Source of the DNA: a virus
Strand: one strand, 5' to 3'
IMG/VR virus record: IMGVR_UViG_3300018080_000293
Location: 1 to 41,598 of that record
Length of the DNA: 41,598 nucleotides
The notes beneath the pieces are model-generated. The model was not told the DNA's origin, ran no database searches, and saw only the letters and a program-made list of their open reading frames with translations. Position numbers and translations under genes: made by a program. Positions 33,727 to 39,517 of the stretch are shown piece after piece; position 1 is the first letter of the stretch; every line of letters starts with the position of its first letter.

Positions 33727-33839
33727 ATCCTCTTCCTATACTTCATACCTCTTTTACCTACCCTCAACACTTGAGCTTTGAATAGGTTACGCCTACCTGC
33801 TACTTTTTGTCTTAGTGTGGCTCTTCTTCCCTTTGCCAT
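33723..33839 (-). CDS. Tiny arginine/lysine-rich protein (38 aa)
   Basis: MAKGRRATLRQKVAGRRNLF then KAQVLRVGKRGMKYRKRI; no acidic residue. It overlaps the gene upstream by 47 bases in another frame and the holin-like gene by four bases. The ATGA junction supports expression, although its ribosome site is weak (GGATGGA). Confidence 0.5.
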   Translation of the reverse strand: MAKGRRATLRQKVAGRRNLFKAQVLRVGKRGMKYRKRI

Positions 33840-34107
33840 TTAGTCCATCCAACTTACTTAGTATTATTGGGAATATAGTTTTACATTCACCTTCTAATGT
33901 TGCTAGGTGTATGCTAATCCCATCAACTTTGTTAACCAAACCTCCATTGCCTTCTTTACCATTCAGTGCTTCAGAGACATGTTCAACCTTTTGTTGAAGG
34001 CATCCATAAGCTTCTCCAGATTTACGATGCTGCCTTAACATGGTGACTATATTAACTACAAATAGTAGAGCTAAACCAACTACAGTTGCAATGTCAACTA
34101 TGCTCAT
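33793..34107 (-). CDS. Membrane-anchored coiled-coil protein
   Basis: 104 aa: N-terminal membrane helix (IATVVGLALLFVVNIVTML), then amphipathic helices (CLQQKVEHVSEALNG, LVNKVDGISIHLATLEGECK) and a lysine/serine tail. Topology resembles small lysis-cassette or spanin-like phage proteins; with the holin-like gene 67 bases on, a lysis role is plausible but unproven. Confidence 0.6.
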   Translation of the reverse strand: MSIVDIATVVGLALLFVVNIVTMLRQHRKSGEAYGCLQQKVEHVSEALNGKEGNGGLVNKVDGISIHLATLEGECKTIFPIILSKLDGLNGKGKKSHTKTKSSR

Positions 34108-34198
34108 CCAACTTCGTTATAATCCTACCATCGTCACGCCTTCTTAACTCGGTATAGTGACAAATCCTACACTTATATAGAATTTCATACCTAGTCAT
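34094..34198 (-). CDS. Tiny CxxC-H protein (34 aa)
   Basis: MTRYEILYKCRICHYTELRR, then a charged end. One CxxCH knuckle. It overlaps the TerS end by eight bases and the next gene by 14, filling the gap exactly as expected for a coupled gene. Confidence 0.45.
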   Translation of the reverse strand: MTRYEILYKCRICHYTELRRRDDGRIITKLDEHS

Positions 34199-34742
34199 TC
34201 TCACCCGTAGCATCTGGACTTGACACTTCGGACAAAGCATGAGGAGGAACTCCTTTACTTACTATCAATTCCTGACTCTCCTTTCTTATACTGAATATCA
34301 AATCAGTGAAATCAAATCCATCACTCTTAGACTCACCAATTATTTGTTGGATTACAGCAAATTGTTGCGGAGTGTAGAATTGTCTTAGCTTTAGGAGATA
34401 TGCATGTTCCTTGTCATCAAGGGTTTCCCCATCAGTTACACTCTTGAGTAGAATATTGAAATCCTTTTGAAGGACTAGATGAAAGTTTCTAGTAAACTCA
34501 AGGTTGAGGAATTCGGAACTAAGCTGCTTCTTTAGCTCACTTATACCACTAAGGTCAAGTGCTTTGAACTCTGGGTCATTTTTACGCCAATTCCTGACAC
34601 TGGATTCAGTAACACCAGCTAATCCAGCAGCTTCTCTAACACCGAATCCACAGACTCTGAAGGAGAGGTATTTGGATTTCCTTGAATCATCTGGAAAATA
34701 TGGCAATATGGATTCTGCTACCTGCTCGGTTTTATCACTCAT
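34191..34742 (-). CDS. terS: Terminase small subunit
   Basis: 183 aa, first gene of the late operon. A helix-turn-helix at residues ~31-52 (FGVREAAGLAGVTESSVRNW) would recognise the packaging site, then a coiled helical oligomerisation region and an acidic C-terminus. The promoter's -10 box ends seven bases before the ATG and there is no ribosome site, so the message is probably leaderless. Confidence 0.82.
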   Translation of the reverse strand: MSDKTEQVAESILPYFPDDSRKSKYLSFRVCGFGVREAAGLAGVTESSVRNWRKNDPEFKALDLSGISELKKQLSSEFLNLEFTRNFHLVLQKDFNILLKSVTDGETLDDKEHAYLLKLRQFYTPQQFAVIQQIIGESKSDGFDFTDLIFSIRKESQELIVSKGVPPHALSEVSSPDATGEND

Positions 34743-34748
34743 ACTTAC

Positions 34749-34777
34749 ATTGTATCACATGCCTAGTATTATGTCAA
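34749..34777 (-). promoter_or_regulatory. Late operon promoter (TerS)
   Basis: Minus strand TTGACA (34772-34777), 17-base spacer, TACAAT (34749-34754) with TG before it. Shares CTACTTGACATAATA with the capsid promoter. The ATG at 34742 is where transcription should begin. Confidence 0.82.
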
Positions 34778-34793
34778 GTAGCTTTGCCGAAAC

Positions 34794-34822
34794 TTGACAA
34801 TATATTTTAATAGTGTTATAAT
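34794..34822 (+). promoter_or_regulatory. Early rightward promoter
   Basis: TTGACA (34794-34799), 17-base spacer, TATAAT (34817-34822) with TG before it. Only 16 bases separate its -35 box from that of the divergent late promoter, so the two should compete or be co-regulated. Confidence 0.85.
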
Positions 34823-34850
34823 TAAATATAGATAGAAAGTAGAGGTAATA

Positions 34851-35270
34851 ATGAATGTATGGATGACCTGGTGTAAAAGGACAGCTAAATGTAAGTATTG
34901 TGAAAAACCTATTGAGAAGGCAACACCTATGGTTAAATGTAGAACAGTAAAAGGTAAGGAGGTAAAATTAACACATTATATGTATTTCCATCCTCAATGT
35001 TGGGTAACTAATGGAATGAACTACTTAAATAATAATCCATACAATCCTGGTCTACGAGGTAGAAGAACACTACCACTATCACCAGAAGATTCCAGAGCTA
35101 GATATTTACTGCTAAGGAAGTATGCAGCATTGAAGCAAAGGTTAAACAACATAGTAACTAAATTCCCAGATAACTTAGAACCTACTCTTAGAATAGAGGA
35201 ACAAATGCAACAGGTTATGATTGAAATAAGTTTAGTTGGAGGTATACCACCAAAATGGCTACTAAAATAA
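34851..35270 (+). CDS. C2HC zinc-finger protein
   Basis: 139 aa, AGAGGTAATA before ATG. CKYC at ~14-17 and HPQCW at ~47-51 make a C-x2-C/H-x2-C finger similar in outline to PARP/HNH-type fingers; a second half is helical with basic residues (ARYLLLRKYAALKQRL). First gene of the rightward operon, thus expressed very early. Role unknown. Confidence 0.7.
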   Translation: MNVWMTWCKRTAKCKYCEKPIEKATPMVKCRTVKGKEVKLTHYMYFHPQCWVTNGMNYLNNNPYNPGLRGRRTLPLSPEDSRARYLLLRKYAALKQRLNNIVTKFPDNLEPTLRIEEQMQQVMIEISLVGGIPPKWLLK

Positions 35271-35422
35271 GTTGTAGAAAATCTCCTACCAAAGCACATT
35301 TTTGGATAGAAGATATATCCAAGCGTAAGGGTGGGTATGGATTATTTAAGTGTAAGCATTGCCATAAAACTGTATGGATGCCTATAACTTATGAATCCGC
35401 CAGAGGTAATGAAATACCTTAA
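35255..35422 (+). CDS. Small CxxC-H protein (55 aa)
   Basis: Overlaps the end of the preceding gene by 16 bases and uses a GGAGGT 11 bases upstream. MATKISCRKSPTKAHFW then a CKHCHK knuckle. Basic; likely metal-binding, function unknown. Confidence 0.6.
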   Translation: MATKISCRKSPTKAHFWIEDISKRKGGYGLFKCKHCHKTVWMPITYESARGNEIP

Positions 35423-35428
35423 TAAGGA

Positions 35429-35440
35429 GAACATCTGTTC
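35429..35440. promoter_or_regulatory. GAAC-N4-GTTC palindrome over a ribosome site
   Basis: GAACATCTGTTC overlaps the AAGGAG that serves the ATG at 35442. No TTGACA lies beside it, unlike the other copies, so it may be fortuitous or act as a roadblock or translational element. Confidence 0.4.
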
Positions 35441-35441
35441 T

Positions 35442-35564
35442 ATGAAGGTCATTGCTATCATACATCCTAAGATTCTCAAGTCCATGAAGAAGCTGGGTCT
35501 CTGCACTAAAGGTTTCATACCAGCCAAAAAACTGCCAGTGGATAATTTGCGAGAGGGAAACTAA
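35442..35564 (+). CDS. Tiny basic protein (40 aa)
   Basis: MKVIAIIHPKILKSMKKLGL followed by CTKGFIPAKKLPVDN and a short tail. AAGGAG is 11 bases upstream. Last plus-strand gene before the reversed island. Function unknown. Confidence 0.5.
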   Translation: MKVIAIIHPKILKSMKKLGLCTKGFIPAKKLPVDNLREGN

Positions 35565-35573
35565 ATATCTCGA

Positions 35574-35660
35574 CTATCTCATAATGCAATTAGCCGTACC
35601 TTTGCCGTATGCAAAGCTAAACTATCCACTAGATATTAGTTATTATTAGCTATGAGGTAG
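35574..35660 (+). other. Structured intergenic element
   Basis: CTATCTCATA (35574-35583) pairs with TATGAGGTAG (35651-35660) with one wobble. Inside, TTAGC (35590-35594) pairs with GCTAA (35616-35620) and TTTGC with GCAAA (35601-35615). GCCGTA occurs at 35593, 35604 and 35671. No U tract follows. Could be a processing signal or small RNA. Confidence 0.4.
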
Positions 35661-35667
35661 GCAAACG

Positions 35668-35714
35668 ATTGCCGTATAGGAAATAGAACATACGTTCTGT
35701 AGCACATTAGTTCT
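35668..35714. repeat. Left imperfect inverted repeat of the 1-kb island
   Basis: The reverse complement of this segment aligns with 36669-36714: the half-sites, the CTATT after the last GTTC, and ACGGCAAT at the edge all match. Mismatches fall in the N4 spacers and linkers. See the right copy. Confidence 0.6.
35686..35713. promoter_or_regulatory. Composite operator, left copy
   Basis: Four half-sites at exact 8-bp steps: GAAC 35686, GTTC 35694, GCAC 35702, GTTC 35710. In reverse complement this is the same order as the right copy, including the same degenerate third half-site. No promoter hexamers adjoin it. Confidence 0.6.
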
Positions 35715-35724
35715 AATACCAAGG

Positions 35725-35760
35725 CAAAAGAAAAGAGCAGCTAGCAACTAAACTGCTCTA
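35725..35760 (-). terminator. Rho-independent terminator of the reversed gene
   Basis: On the minus transcript AGAGCAG (35759-35753) pairs with CTGCTCT (35740-35734) and is followed by a U-rich tract (TTTTCTTTTG). Placed 33 bases after the stop of the 35793-36422 gene. Confidence 0.75.
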
Positions 35761-35792
35761 ATCTTTATCAAGTGTAGTGTCTAGTTAAGCTA

Positions 35793-36422
35793 TTAGCTAA
35801 CTGGCTTGAGAGTGCCATTAGCTATTGCAGCTTTCTTAACTGCTAGCTTAACCTGCCATTGTGCAGAACCACTTGTGGCTTGTTCAAGCTTCACTCTGTC
35901 CTCGGCTGTGGCAAACTTCTCAAAGACCTCGTGTAGCGTTAAGCCATATTCGTCTTTAGTTTTGCCAGCCCTGCCACCCGTGCCAGTGCCAGTTCTCTTA
36001 GTAGCTACTACTGCAAGTGCTACTCTAGCAGTATCGCTTTGTTCATCCGGCAGCTTGTAGCTAATCACAGTGCCTTTCACAGCTTCTACTTTAGCTGCTA
36101 TATCTGGCACTATCTTGACTAGCTCGGCTGCTAGCTTAACATCGGCTACGCTAATCGAGAAATTAGCTTTGCCTAAGCTAGATGCTTTGATAGTCTTGGT
36201 TAGCTCTGTGGCTAATTCAGTTCTTTTGCCAGATAGGGCTTCGGCTTCGGCACGAGCTTTCTCGGCTTCAGCTTTAGCTATACTCTTTTGATGCTCAACT
36301 ATGGCTTGACTAGCAAGCGTAATAGCTGCAACATCATTACTGGCTAAAGCTTTGCTAAGCTCCGATTTCAAGTCGTCAATAGTCTTGGGCTTAGGTGGTG
36401 TTGGCATTGATTGTTCACTCAT
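35793..36422 (-). CDS. Solitary reversed gene (moron-like), coiled-coil/basic protein
   Basis: 209 aa from ATG with GGGAGG upstream. Proline-rich start, long alanine/glutamate helix (KSIAKAEAEKARAEAEAL), a beta-helical centre, a GTGTGGRAGKTKDEYG linker, and a C-terminal helical part (LTLHEVFEKFATAEDR, WQVKLAVKKAAIANG) that could be a winged or helix-turn-helix-like DNA-binding end. It is the only minus-strand gene within the early plus-strand arm and has its own promoters and terminator. TAGC/GCTA words are unusually frequent in it and its flanks. Candidates are a repressor or a lysogenic-conversion type gene; no family recognised. Confidence 0.75.
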   Translation of the reverse strand: MSEQSMPTPPKPKTIDDLKSELSKALASNDVAAITLASQAIVEHQKSIAKAEAEKARAEAEALSGKRTELATELTKTIKASSLGKANFSISVADVKLAAELVKIVPDIAAKVEAVKGTVISYKLPDEQSDTARVALAVVATKRTGTGTGGRAGKTKDEYGLTLHEVFEKFATAEDRVKLEQATSGSAQWQVKLAVKKAAIANGTLKPVS

Positions 36423-36449
36423 TTTTGTTCCTCCCCTATGCTGTATTCA

Positions 36450-36494
36450 GAATAGACAGCTAATGGTTCCACACTAGCTTTGATTTGTCTATTC
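36450..36494 (-). repeat. Perfect 9-bp inverted repeat in the leader of the reversed gene
   Basis: GAATAGACA (36450-36458) and TGTCTATTC (36486-36494), with AGCTA/TAGCT nested inside. In the minus-strand mRNA it would form a leader stem-loop 28 bases before the start codon. Read on the plus strand it is followed by AGTTTTT and could stop antisense transcription. Confidence 0.6.
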
Positions 36495-36544
36495 AGTTTT
36501 TAATGTGCTAGCCAGTGTTGCCACTCTCACTAGCTTATGATTCT

Positions 36545-36573
36545 ATGGTAGCATTTAGCTATATGTATGTCAA
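36545..36573 (-). promoter_or_regulatory. Proximal promoter of the reversed gene
   Basis: Minus strand TTGACA (36568-36573), 17-base spacer, TACCAT (36545-36550) with TG before it. Gives a leader of about 115 bases that includes the inverted repeat. Confidence 0.65.
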
Positions 36574-36639
36574 TAGTTAAGCATCATTTTGTTAGCTTTG
36601 AAGATAAAGAAAATTAGCAAAAACTGCAAAAAACCTAAC

Positions 36640-36667
36640 ATTATGTAAACTAGGAGTGTTATGTCAA
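36640..36667 (-). promoter_or_regulatory. Distal operator-linked promoter of the reversed gene
   Basis: Minus strand TTGACA (36662-36667), 16-base spacer, CATAAT (36640-36645). The GAAC-N4-GTGC site lies three bases upstream of the -35 box, the same geometry as at 1366 and 36687. Would give a leader of about 210 bases. Confidence 0.55.
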
Positions 36668-36668
36668 A

Positions 36669-36714
36669 TAGAACATTAGTGCTTTAGAACGCCTGTTCTA
36701 TTGACAACGGCAAT
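36669..36714. repeat. Right imperfect inverted repeat of the 1-kb island
   Basis: Partner of 35668-35714. In the central 33-bp alignment 24 positions agree by my count, with all differences in spacers or linkers plus one edge base. Confidence 0.6.
36671..36698. promoter_or_regulatory. Composite operator, right copy, between divergent promoters
   Basis: GAAC 36671, GTGC 36679, GAAC 36687, GTTC 36695, each 8 bp apart. TAGAAC-GCCT-GTTCTA (36685-36700) is a perfect palindrome with six-base arms. It lies exactly between the leftward (-35 at 36662-36667) and rightward (-35 at 36701-36706) promoters. Confidence 0.7.
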
Positions 36715-36730
36715 GCTTAGGATATATAAT
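36701..36730 (+). promoter_or_regulatory. Promoter for the 36774 operon
   Basis: TTGACA (36701-36706), 18-base spacer, TATAAT (36725-36730). Two bases downstream of the GTTC of the composite operator. Drives the remaining plus-strand early genes. Confidence 0.83.
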
Positions 36731-36736
36731 TAATTA

Positions 36737-36781
36737 ATGACAAAACTCATAGGAGTCAGTAGAAAGGAGAAGTATGAATAG
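36737..36781 (+). CDS. Possible leaderless leader peptide (14 aa)
   Basis: ATG 36737 lies six bases after the -10 box, as at 1417. It encodes MTKLIGVSRKEKYE and ends over the ATG of the metallopeptidase gene (36774), covering that gene's AAAGGAG. Might couple or gate translation; could also be chance. Confidence 0.25.
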   Translation: MTKLIGVSRKEKYE

Positions 36782-37139
36782 TGAAACAAGTGGTGGAACT
36801 GGCGAGTGTGGTGTATTTATCAAGAATAGGGAAACATACCACACAGAGATATTACCTGAGTCAATGCCAGACCTAGCAGAAGTAGCTTGTAGATACTTCA
36901 ATGTAACTACACCAAGTTTTGAGGTCAGAAACCACAGCCGAAGATGTTGGGGAAAATACATCATAAAGACCAAGACTGTGGCTATCTATGAACCTATTAG
37001 AATGGGTGTTGTGCTACATGAGGTATGTCACCACATTAGGCATGAGGAATCACTGAGAACTGGCATTAAAGAACAAGGACATCACGACCATAGATTCAAG
37101 CAGATACTCCAAGAGGTATACAATCTATTTGATATTTAG
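36774..37139 (+). CDS. Zincin-type metallopeptidase-like protein
   Basis: 121 aa, AAAGGAG before ATG. HEVCH at 82-86 is the HExxH zinc motif on a helix, followed after ~17 residues by GHHDHRF (102-108), which can supply the third ligand, as in minimal SprT/WLM-like domains. No signal peptide, so it should act in the cytoplasm, perhaps on DNA-protein adducts or a regulator. First gene behind the operator-controlled promoter. Confidence 0.75.
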   Translation: MNSETSGGTGECGVFIKNRETYHTEILPESMPDLAEVACRYFNVTTPSFEVRNHSRRCWGKYIIKTKTVAIYEPIRMGVVLHEVCHHIRHEESLRTGIKEQGHHDHRFKQILQEVYNLFDI

Positions 37140-37152
37140 GAAAGGAGGAAGC

Positions 37153-37320
37153 ATGGACATTAAGCTAGAAGGCAAGAAGCTGACTATCCAGACTGAGGTT
37201 ACTGAGGGCACAGTATCCAGCTCTGGAAAGTCAATGGTAGTCGCCACTACCAATGGCTTTGTTGGCGTTCCTGACAGTGACCTTAAGGTTAGCATAAATG
37301 TCATAAAACCAAGGCGTTAA
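37153..37320 (+). CDS. Small conserved-type phage protein (55 aa)
   Basis: ATG 37153 after AAAGGAGG; the longer frame would overlap the previous gene. MDIKLEGKKLTIQTEV, a SSSGKSMVVATTNGF segment and KVSINVIK form a four-strand pattern seen in small phage proteins of unknown function, in which the SGKS is part of a beta turn, not a P-loop. Confidence 0.68.
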   Translation: MDIKLEGKKLTIQTEVTEGTVSSSGKSMVVATTNGFVGVPDSDLKVSINVIKPRR

Positions 37321-37328
37321 TTGGTTCA

Positions 37329-37360
37329 CCCTGCTTACTAGCAAGGGTTAGTAGGTAGGG
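37329..37360. other. Strong intergenic hairpin and adjacent palindrome
   Basis: CCTGCTTACTA (37330-37340) pairs with TAGTAGGTAGG (37349-37359), with two G-U pairs, plus C37329/G37360. GCTAATTAGC, a perfect palindrome, follows at about 37365-37374. No U tract; more likely an RNA stability or processing element, or protein site, than a terminator. Confidence 0.5.
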
Positions 37361-37398
37361 ATGGGCTAATTAGCTCAAATAAAATAAGGAGGTATCCA

Positions 37399-37578
37399 AT
37401 GGCAAAGATAGGGAATGAAGCAAAGCTTATCCTAACACTAGCTAAGGAACGAATGGCTAACAAGTATGATGACATTGACATCGGAAATAGCCGAGACTTC
37501 CTGTCAGGATATAAGCAATGCCTACAAGACTTCGTGGTAACACTTGACAATGTAGTATTGGAACTAGAATCCAAATAA
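37399..37578 (+). CDS. Small helical hypothetical protein (59 aa)
   Basis: AAGGAGG upstream. MAKIGNEAKLILTLAKERM, then a helical CLQDFVVTLDNVVLELE end. Acidic C-terminus. Function unknown. Confidence 0.6.
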   Translation: MAKIGNEAKLILTLAKERMANKYDDIDIGNSRDFLSGYKQCLQDFVVTLDNVVLELESK

Positions 37579-37586
37579 GGAGGTGA

Positions 37587-37727
37587 ATGGTGAAACCTGA
37601 GAAAGCAACAGCAGACCATATACTACTAGCACTTTGCTGCCTCATTGGTAAACAAGGCACTGACTGGGATTACCTTGAGGAACAAAGAGAACCATTATTA
37701 TACCCATATATACTGAATATGAATTAA
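37587..37727 (+). CDS. Small hypothetical protein (46 aa)
   Basis: ATG 37587 (or GTG 37590) after AAGGAGG. Helix ATADHILLALCCLIGKQG, then a polar stretch ending YPYILNMN. No motif. Confidence 0.5.
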   Translation: MVKPEKATADHILLALCCLIGKQGTDWDYLEEQREPLLYPYILNMN

Positions 37728-37739
37728 AAGGAGGTTAAC

Positions 37740-37991
37740 ATGGAAGAAATTGAAGGATTAAAGGAAACTCTATCCACACTTGATTCATTGGATGAATTTG
37801 CCAAGCAACATCCAGAAATTTGGGATGCTGTAAGTGATGGTGGACATTTTGTGTGTGAGATTCTAGCATCAATAACCAGTAATCATGTTGAATTGTTACC
37901 ACTAGCAGAAAAATTGGTTTCACTCACTAAAGCATCCATTATATATGGCTACTGGCATTGCTATACTAACAAAAAACTCAACGGTAGATAG
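37740..37991 (+). CDS. Small helical hypothetical protein
   Basis: 83 aa with AAAGGAGG. Acidic N-terminal helices (EIEGLKETLSTLDSLDEFA) and a hydrophobic central helix (HFVCEILASITSNHVELL). No motif recognised. Confidence 0.65.
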   Translation: MEEIEGLKETLSTLDSLDEFAKQHPEIWDAVSDGGHFVCEILASITSNHVELLPLAEKLVSLTKASIIYGYWHCYTNKKLNGR

Positions 37992-38001
37992 GAGGTGAAA
38001 C

Positions 38002-38352
38002 ATGGCTTATGAAGATGTTAAGATACTGCTACATGGAAGGAATAGGAAGAAATTCAGCAACAACACATACCTATACACTGATGAGGATTGGGATGGTTCC
38101 GAACAAATAGTAATGAAGCTTCATGAACATCCAATAGCTATCTTCACCAAGAATTATGTTGCCTTATCAGCTTGTAATTGGTATACTAATACAACCAAGG
38201 ATAGGTTAAACGTAGCACTCCAGATAGCTAGAACTCCATTATGTGTATTCCAAAAACACTTTCGTTGGTATATTAGGAACCATGAACGAAATACCGACTA
38301 CCTATTCTTTACTGGTATAAAGGTAAACTATGATGGAACAATTAGAATATGA
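38002..38352 (+). CDS. Hypothetical protein
   Basis: 116 aa, AGGAGG-led. Basic N-terminus (LLHGRNRKKF), then mixed strands and a helix (TKDRLNVALQIARTP) and FRWYIRNHER. Overlaps the next gene by 23 bases. Function unknown. Confidence 0.65.
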   Translation: MAYEDVKILLHGRNRKKFSNNTYLYTDEDWDGSEQIVMKLHEHPIAIFTKNYVALSACNWYTNTTKDRLNVALQIARTPLCVFQKHFRWYIRNHERNTDYLFFTGIKVNYDGTIRI

Positions 38353-38554
38353 CCATAAGCTAGTTAATGACCTTAAAGAGGCAGGATTCTATCCAATTGG
38401 TGGATTCTACCACTACTGTCCTCTCTGTAATAGTGGCTTATATTGGTCAGGTAAGCATGACACCTTCGTATGTATCGGATGTGCTGCTGTCCTACCAATG
38501 GATAACATATTCTTATCAGAGCAACCTTGCATAATAGAGGAGGAAGAATGTTAG
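38330..38554 (+). CDS. Zinc-ribbon protein
   Basis: 74 aa (a second ATG follows at 38333). CPLC at ~30-33 and CIGC at ~48-51 around an aromatic hairpin, then an acidic C-terminus with EEEEC. Typical compact zinc ribbon. Confidence 0.65.
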   Translation: MMEQLEYDHKLVNDLKEAGFYPIGGFYHYCPLCNSGLYWSGKHDTFVCIGCAAVLPMDNIFLSEQPCIIEEEEC

Positions 38555-38676
38555 AGGAAATAGTAAGATACCTTGCTGGAGGTATTGGCATAGGCTGTCT
38601 AATCATGGGAATAATAGCTTATACCATTATCTGTAGAACATGGAATGGCAAAGGGAAAGGAGGTAAACATGGGTAA
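38548..38676 (+). CDS. Small single-pass membrane protein (42 aa)
   Basis: MLEEIVRYLAGGIGIGCLIM and GIIAYTIICRTW form one membrane helix, followed by a GKGKGGKHG tail. AGGAGGAAG precedes the ATG and both ends overlap neighbours. Function unknown. Confidence 0.5.
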   Translation: MLEEIVRYLAGGIGIGCLIMGIIAYTIICRTWNGKGKGGKHG

Positions 38677-39088
38677 AGGTTACTCGGCTAGAGAAAAAGG
38701 CAAGTGGATTAAGGAACATAGGCAGGAAATAATTGAAAGCTATCTTAAGGATGGAGCTTCTGTAACCATCGGAAAGTTCAACATATCTAGCTACACCGTA
38801 GCCAAGATAGCTAGGGAGAGTGGTATCCTTGGTCGTAGTGGTACAGGTTTAAACTCTGATAATAAGGTTACTCCTGCAAGTATAGCTGATGCCATAATCA
38901 ACAAGTGTATTGCTATGGATGTTGCTAAAGCAGCAGCGGAAACAGAGAACATAACCTTGCGTGGACAGGTAGTAACTCTGCAACAGGAGGTTGAAAAGTT
39001 AAAGCTGATTATTCAAAGTGCTGATACCAAGCGTAACATAGAATTCCAAGAAAAGCTATCCAGAGTAGTAGCTACATCAGGAGATTAA
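38669..39088 (+). CDS. Helix-turn-helix DNA-binding protein with coiled coil
   Basis: 139 aa from ATG 38669 with AAAGGAGG; the longer start at 38645 lacks a ribosome site. Residues ~19-55 (QEIIESYLKDGASVTIGKF, SSYTVAKIARESGIL) read as a helix-turn-helix. From ~95 a coiled coil (ENITLRGQVVTLQQEVEKLK) should mediate dimerisation. Likely a transcription regulator of early/late switching. Confidence 0.65.
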   Translation: MGKGYSAREKGKWIKEHRQEIIESYLKDGASVTIGKFNISSYTVAKIARESGILGRSGTGLNSDNKVTPASIADAIINKCIAMDVAKAAAETENITLRGQVVTLQQEVEKLKLIIQSADTKRNIEFQEKLSRVVATSGD

Positions 39089-39105
39089 ATAGCAAGGAGG
39101 TGATA

Positions 39106-39276
39106 ATGCCAAGGAGACATAGGTTCACACCAGAAGAAAAAAGCAGTGGTGGCAAGACTGGTTTCCAAAAAGCTGTTGCGTCAGTCCAAGCTCGTCACAA
39201 CCTCAGCTTTAGTGAAGCTGTCCAATGGGTGAAGAATAGAATCAGTGGTAAACCTAATAAAAATAAGGAGGAATAG
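39106..39276 (+). CDS. Small basic protein (56 aa)
   Basis: AAGGAGG eight bases upstream. MPRRHRFTPEEKSSGGKTGF then QKAVASVQARHNLSFSEAVQWVK: a basic start followed by two helices. Possibly DNA-binding; no family recognised. Confidence 0.55.
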   Translation: MPRRHRFTPEEKSSGGKTGFQKAVASVQARHNLSFSEAVQWVKNRISGKPNKNKEE

Positions 39277-39277
39277 A

Positions 39278-39517
39278 ATGCAAATAATATATAAATCCCA
39301 AGAACAGGAAAGTATAGCCCTCGGTTTAGTATGTGCTGGCATTCCAATAAGGTTTCCAACTGGAGAAGAAATCTATATTAGAGTATCTATATACCGAAAG
39401 ATAGTAGACCCTAAAGAAGTAATGATAGTAAACCTACGAAATGGATATGGCTATATATATCCATCAAGTAAAGAGGTTATTGTAGTCAGTGCTGAAGTCC
39501 ATGTAAAGGAGGAATAG
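39278..39517 (+). CDS. Small beta-rich hypothetical protein
   Basis: 79 aa from ATG 39278 (AAGGAGG upstream; the earlier ATG at 39245 is inside the previous gene). Strands IRFPTGEEIYIRVSIYRK, EVMIVNLRNG, EVIVVSAEVHV. Ends one base over the next GTG. Confidence 0.6.
   Translation: MQIIYKSQEQESIALGLVCAGIPIRFPTGEEIYIRVSIYRKIVDPKEVMIVNLRNGYGYIYPSSKEVIVVSAEVHVKEE

Noticed and set aside
37228-37240. SGKS in the 55-aa protein as a P-loop
   Set aside because: The protein is far too small for a P-loop NTPase and the surrounding strands do not fit; it is likely a turn.
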